NCBI RefSeq assembly: GCF_014384995.1
Contig: NZ_JACRSY010000008.1
Span: 62,001 to 126,000 of the forward strand
Length of the DNA: 64,000 bases
Reading direction: 5' to 3'
Origin: Zhenhengia yiwuensis
GTDB taxonomy: Bacteria > Bacillota > Clostridia > Lachnospirales > Cellulosilyticaceae
The translations under genes were made by a program, and so were the position numbers. Each line of letters begins with the position of its first letter. Within the stretch, counting starts at the first letter, position 1. This document shows, piece by piece, positions 60,700 to 64,000 of this stretch. Below the pieces are notes generated by a model. It saw only the letters and a program-made list of their open reading frames with translations, did no database searches and had not been told where the DNA came from.

Positions 60700-61719
60700 T
60701 TAGAACTGTGATAAGAATTTCACATCATTTTCATAGAATAAACGTAAATCATTGATATCATATTTAAGCATTGTTAAACGTTCAAGTCCCATACCGAACG
60801 CAAAACCTTGATATTTAGTTGGGTCAATTCCAGCCATTTCAAGCACTTTCGGATGTACCATACCACATCCAAGAATTTCAATCCAGCCAGATCCTTTACA
60901 TACATTACACCCTTTACCACCACACATTACACAGCTTACATCTACTTCAGCACTTGGCTCTGTGAATGGGAAATAATGTGGTCTAAATTTAACTTGTACT
61001 TTATCTCCAAAGAATTTCTTAGCAAACTCAGCAAGTACACCTTTAAGGTCACCAAATGTAATGTTTTTATCAATTACTAGACCTTCAATTTGGTGGAATA
61101 TTGGTGAGTGTGTTGCATCTGATTCATCAGAACGGTATACACGACCTGGTGCTACCATACGAATAGGAAGTTCTTGTTCTTCCATAGTGTGAACTTGTAC
61201 TGGTGATGTTGCTGTACGAAGTACTAAGTTATTTGTAAAATAGAACGTATCTTGCTCATCACGTGCTGGATGTTCTTCCCCTAAATTAAGGGCATCAAAG
61301 TTGTAGTAAGCTGTTTCAACTTCACGACCATCTACAATTTCATAACCCATGCCAAGGAAGATATTTTGTACTTCCTCAAGTGTTTTATGAAGAGGATGCA
61401 TATGTCCTTTTGGCATTTTTCTACCTGGCATTGTAATGTCGATAACTTCCTCTTTAAGTTTTTGATTTACAGCTTCACTCTCAAGCCCTACTTTTTTATC
61501 AGCTAATGCTACTTCAAGCGCTTCACGCACCTCATTTGCCATTTGTCCTACAACTGGTCTTTCCTCAGCTGTTAAATCTTTCATACCTCTAAGTACTGCT
61601 GTAAGTTCACCTTTTTTACCAAGGTATTGTACTCTTAAATCTTCTAACACTTTAAGGTCTGAAGCATTGTTAATCGCTTCTAGTGCACTACTTTTAATTT
61701 GCTCTAATTTTTCTCTCAC
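60700..61719 (-). CDS. pheS: Phenylalanyl-tRNA synthetase alpha subunit
   Basis: 339 aa from a GTG at 61719, with AAAGGAG eight bases upstream; this gives the standard length and N-terminus. An N-terminal coiled coil (about 1-85) precedes the class II core: motif 1 region GHMHPLHKTLEEVQNIFLGMGYEIV, motif 2 HQIEGLVID, and motif 3 GFAFGMGLERLTMLKY. It carries the active site for phenylalanine activation. Cytosolic. The T-box leader controls it, so it responds to tRNA-Phe charging. Confidence 0.97.
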   Translation of the reverse strand: MREKLEQIKSSALEAINNASDLKVLEDLRVQYLGKKGELTAVLRGMKDLTAEERPVVGQMANEVREALEVALADKKVGLESEAVNQKLKEEVIDITMPGRKMPKGHMHPLHKTLEEVQNIFLGMGYEIVDGREVETAYYNFDALNLGEEHPARDEQDTFYFTNNLVLRTATSPVQVHTMEEQELPIRMVAPGRVYRSDESDATHSPIFHQIEGLVIDKNITFGDLKGVLAEFAKKFFGDKVQVKFRPHYFPFTEPSAEVDVSCVMCGGKGCNVCKGSGWIEILGCGMVHPKVLEMAGIDPTKYQGFAFGMGLERLTMLKYDINDLRLFYENDVKFLSQF

Positions 61720-61742
61720 GGTTATGACTCCTTTCTGATAAT

Positions 61743-61990
61743 AAAAAAAGCCTCGTCCCAAAAAGGGACGAAGCTATAACTCCGCGGTACCACCCAAATT
61801 TTTATACACCTGTATAAACACTTAGTAGCTATAACGCACAACCGATACTTCCTACTTATTTTCAAAAGTACTGCTCTGATGTGAAATTCACTTATTTGCA
61901 TGGCCTAAAGGTGTTTACAGCCGGTGACACCTTCTCTCTTAAGGATACAAAAAAGCTACTATGCATCGTCTTAGCATTTTACATATATAC
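61743..61990 (-). promoter_or_regulatory. T-box riboswitch leader of pheS (Phe specifier)
   Basis: On the minus strand: AGTA, AGAGAG, specifier strand GAAT-TTC-A (61883-61889; TTC), T-box core GGGTGGTACCGCGG (61782-61795) and a terminator stem (61753-61759 with 61765-61771) followed by GGCTTTTTTT. The UGGU bulge complements the A73 of the two tRNA-Phe genes at 1.5-2.0 kb, and TTC pairs with their GAA anticodon. Confidence 0.95.
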
Positions 61991-61993
61991 TCA

Positions 61994-62431
61994 TTATTTT
62001 ACTATACATTCATGTGTTGTCAAGTTAAAAAGTTTTTCTTCAAGAAGCATACTTGCTCCTAATAGATGAATAAGCTTCTCACCTTCTTCCATCACATTAA
62101 AGCGAGCTAACGTTTGCCCCTCCTGATATAAGTTCCAACATTCTACAAGCTTATTATACTGAAACTTTACTAATTCATGGTACTCTGTAATAGTATGAAG
62201 CATCTCAGATGAACTTTCATACAGACTTATCAACTTATATTCTCTAAAATATTCACGTTCCCTTAAATGGTGAAAGTCAATAACACTATCCTTTATAAAA
62301 GCTAAGCTCATAGCCCACATCACCTTATCCACTCTTTGATCTATAGCAAGAGAGACGATCTCCTTTTTAAGTACTCTTAAAACTGCTTCAATATTTCTAT
62401 GTTCTTTATGAATCATTTCCATAGTCTCCAT
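61994..62431 (-). CDS. Hemerythrin-like (HHE) protein with one ligand position changed
   Basis: 145 aa from the ATG at 62431, with AAGGAG seven bases upstream; earlier in-frame ATG lacks a site. It is all-helical with MIHKEHRNIEAVLRVL, DFHHLREREYF, EYHELVKFQY and a final LLGASMLLEEKLF. These correspond to the four helices of HHE cation-binding proteins that bind a di-iron centre; in the last helix the usual histidine before LEEKLF is replaced (GASM). It may bind iron differently, or not at all. Cytosolic. Confidence 0.72.
   Translation of the reverse strand: METMEMIHKEHRNIEAVLRVLKKEIVSLAIDQRVDKVMWAMSLAFIKDSVIDFHHLREREYFREYKLISLYESSSEMLHTITEYHELVKFQYNKLVECWNLYQEGQTLARFNVMEEGEKLIHLLGASMLLEEKLFNLTTHECIVK
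61996..62023 (-). promoter_or_regulatory. Promoter of the pheS T-box transcript
   Basis: TTGACA (62018-62023), 16 bases, TAAAAT (61996-62001) on the minus strand. It lies inside the last codons of the hemerythrin-like gene. Confidence 0.75.
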
Positions 62432-62520
62432 CTGATCGCTCCTTAATCGTATCATCTATTAGTAGAATTATTGCCAAATTATAAGGTCTTTTACACATAT
62501 TGTTTAGGAGTTGTCATCAC

Positions 62521-62549
62521 TTGTCAATAGAGAGCCTTTCGTGTATCAT
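62521..62549 (+). promoter_or_regulatory. Promoter of the PPi-phosphofructokinase gene
   Basis: TTGTCA (62521-62526), 17 bases, TATCAT (62544-62549), with AGGAGG further down before the ATG. Confidence 0.78.
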
Positions 62550-62598
62550 GGATACGTATGCTTATTTGAATGACTGATTATTTTAAGGAGGATTATGC

Positions 62599-63849
62599 AT
62601 GCTATCTAAAGGTAATTGTATCATTGGGCAATCAGGGGGCCCTACTGTTGCGATCAACGCTTCTCTTAGTGGCGTTTTACAAGGAATAATTGAATCTGAT
62701 GCTTATAACTCGGTTTATGGAATGGTTCACGGGATTGAAGGTTTACTTCAAGGGAGCTATCTTAATTTATCCGAGCAATTTAAGACCAAAGAATCTCTTG
62801 ATAAATTAGCTATTACACCTTCTATGTATTTAGGTTCTTGTCGTTTTAAACTTCCACATTACGAAGTTGCACCAGAAATTTATGAAATTCTCTTTAATTT
62901 CTTCACTTCAAATGATATTCGCACTGTATTTTATATTGGTGGAAATGACTCTATGGATACAGTTGTTAAACTTTCATCTTATGCAAAAGCAAATAACCTT
63001 TCTATTAATATCATTGGTGTTCCTAAAACAATCGATAACGATTTACCAATGACTGATCACACACCTGGTTTCGGCAGTGCTGCAAAGTTTGTTGCCACTA
63101 CAATGCTTGAAATTGCTCACGACACTTATATTTATAACATTCCATCTGTAACAATCGTTGAAATCATGGGCCGTAATGCCGGTTGGCTTACTGCAAGTAG
63201 CGCCCTTGCTCGTACTTCGTACTCTAATGCTCCAGATCTTATTTATTTACCAGAAGCTCCATTTTGTTTAGATTCCTTTGTAGAGGATGTTAAACGTATT
63301 CAAAAGCAACGTAAAAATGTTATTGTTGCTGTTTCTGAAGGTATTAAAGACAAAGATGGTAACTACATTTCTGCAACAAGTACTGCTGTAGATGCATTTG
63401 GTCATAAACAGCTTTGCGGAGCCGGAAAAACACTTGAGAACTACCTTAAAGATAAATTAGGCTGTAAAGTACGTTCAGTAGAACTCAATGTCCTTCAACG
63501 TTCTGCAAGTCACATTGCATCCAAAACAGATATAGATGAAAGTATTATGATCGGTAAAGCTGCTGTTAAATCTGCCCTTGAAGGTAAAACAGCTCAAATG
63601 GTTTGCTACCACCGTATGAGTAATGACCCTTACTATGTAGATGTTGTTTCTCATGCCATTGAAGATATTGCTAATAAAGAAAAAGTAGTGCCTCGCATGT
63701 GGATTAATGAAGCAGGTAATGATGTAACAGAAGATATGCTTACTTACCTTAGACCACTCATTGAGGGCGAAACAGTAATGGGCTATGCAAATGGTGTACC
63801 TGTTTACTGTGATATTACACATCTTCACACTAAAACTGAACAAAAATAG
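62599..63849 (+). CDS. PPi-dependent phosphofructokinase (diphosphate-fructose-6-phosphate 1-phosphotransferase)
   Basis: 416 aa, longer than ATP-PfkA. GQSGGPTVAINASL at the start, GGNDSMDT where ATP enzymes have GGDGS, the lysine-bearing PKTIDNDLP, EIMGRNAGW and a C-terminal MGYANGVPVYCD. The Lys in PKTIDND is the known determinant of PPi use. It interconverts fructose 6-phosphate and fructose 1,6-bisphosphate reversibly with PPi. Single gene with own promoter and terminator. Confidence 0.92.
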   Translation: MLSKGNCIIGQSGGPTVAINASLSGVLQGIIESDAYNSVYGMVHGIEGLLQGSYLNLSEQFKTKESLDKLAITPSMYLGSCRFKLPHYEVAPEIYEILFNFFTSNDIRTVFYIGGNDSMDTVVKLSSYAKANNLSINIIGVPKTIDNDLPMTDHTPGFGSAAKFVATTMLEIAHDTYIYNIPSVTIVEIMGRNAGWLTASSALARTSYSNAPDLIYLPEAPFCLDSFVEDVKRIQKQRKNVIVAVSEGIKDKDGNYISATSTAVDAFGHKQLCGAGKTLENYLKDKLGCKVRSVELNVLQRSASHIASKTDIDESIMIGKAAVKSALEGKTAQMVCYHRMSNDPYYVDVVSHAIEDIANKEKVVPRMWINEAGNDVTEDMLTYLRPLIEGETVMGYANGVPVYCDITHLHTKTEQK

Positions 63850-63868
63850 AGTTTATATTCTAAATGTA

Positions 63869-63907
63869 AAAAAGGTTAGGTGGAACATAATCTCCCCTAA
63901 CCTTTTT
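63869..63907. terminator. Terminator of the PPi-phosphofructokinase gene
   Basis: Arms AAAAAGGTTAGG / CCTAACCTTTTT (63869-63880 with 63896-63907); A- and T-rich ends allow both directions. Confidence 0.85.
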
Positions 63908-63920
63908 AATATTAAAAAGT

Positions 63921-64000
63921 CTATGCTTTTCTAGTTATCCATTTACCATTAGTAAAGTCTGGAATAGCTACCACTTGCCCTCCCATCGCAATAGACTGCT
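63921..64000 (-). CDS. 3' end of an unidentified gene running off the window
   Basis: The last 25 codons, ending MGGQVVAIPDFTNGKWITRKA and TAG at 63921, are open to the window edge. Other frames close at once. The piece is too short to name. Confidence 0.55.
   Translation of the reverse strand, partial: QSIAMGGQVVAIPDFTNGKWITRKA

Overview
The window reads as chromosomal DNA of a low-GC, Gram-positive anaerobe of the class Clostridia. The support is AT-rich intergenic DNA, strong AGGAGG-type ribosome sites, three T-box leaders, a dnaE-pfkA-pyk block, both an ATP-type and a PPi-type phosphofructokinase, KtrAB potassium uptake, a BceAB-type peptide-resistance module, UPF0371 and ten tRNA genes without encoded CCA. 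A cellulolytic Lachnospirales/Cellulosilyticum-like host is my guess from gene style only; no marker gene proves it.

Layout. 0-17 kb is mostly housekeeping: an aminotransferase, a tandemly duplicated five-tRNA operon (Glu-Pro-Lys-Gly-Phe, twice), UPF0371, an SGNH hydrolase, T-box-controlled asnS, ktrB-ktrA-rRNA methyltransferase, and dnaE-pfkA-pyk. 17-22.5 kb is an antimicrobial-peptide module: a BceS-like kinase, a BceR-type operator, a TraX-family membrane protein, BceA and BceB, with the response regulator convergent at the far end. 22.6-36 kb is an accessory region rich in decay: a tryptophanyl-tRNA synthetase remnant that still carries its T-box leader, a sigma/anti-sigma pair, a GH123-like enzyme, a large unexplained structured segment (about 27.34-27.79 kb), Nudix genes, a deleted P-loop gene, a dead IS1595-family element beside two broken acetyltransferases, and a GrpB-HAD fusion.

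37-46 kb holds a divergently arranged unit: a two-component system facing an operon of a propeller-bearing solute-binding lipoprotein, two sugar-type ABC permeases, a long coiled-coil membrane-fusion protein and a MacB-like membrane protein, with no ATPase in the cluster. 46-58 kb is mixed: a small pyrophosphatase, a kinase remnant, GNAT, radical SAM with a zinc-ribbon protein and a WYL regulator, a PHP phosphoesterase, initiator tRNA, a glycosyltransferase with a flippase-like membrane protein, MATE with a small CxxC protein missed by ordinary length cut-offs, a frameshifted Crp/Fnr gene and a SufS-like enzyme. 58-64 kb carries pheS-pheT behind a T-box, a hemerythrin-like protein, PPi-phosphofructokinase and the 3' end of a further gene.

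The regulation is internally consistent. The asnS and pheS T-boxes carry AAC and TTC specifiers, and the UGGU bulge of pheS fits the A73 of the tRNA-Phe genes present here. All identifications were made by reading the sequence and its translations; no database search was run.
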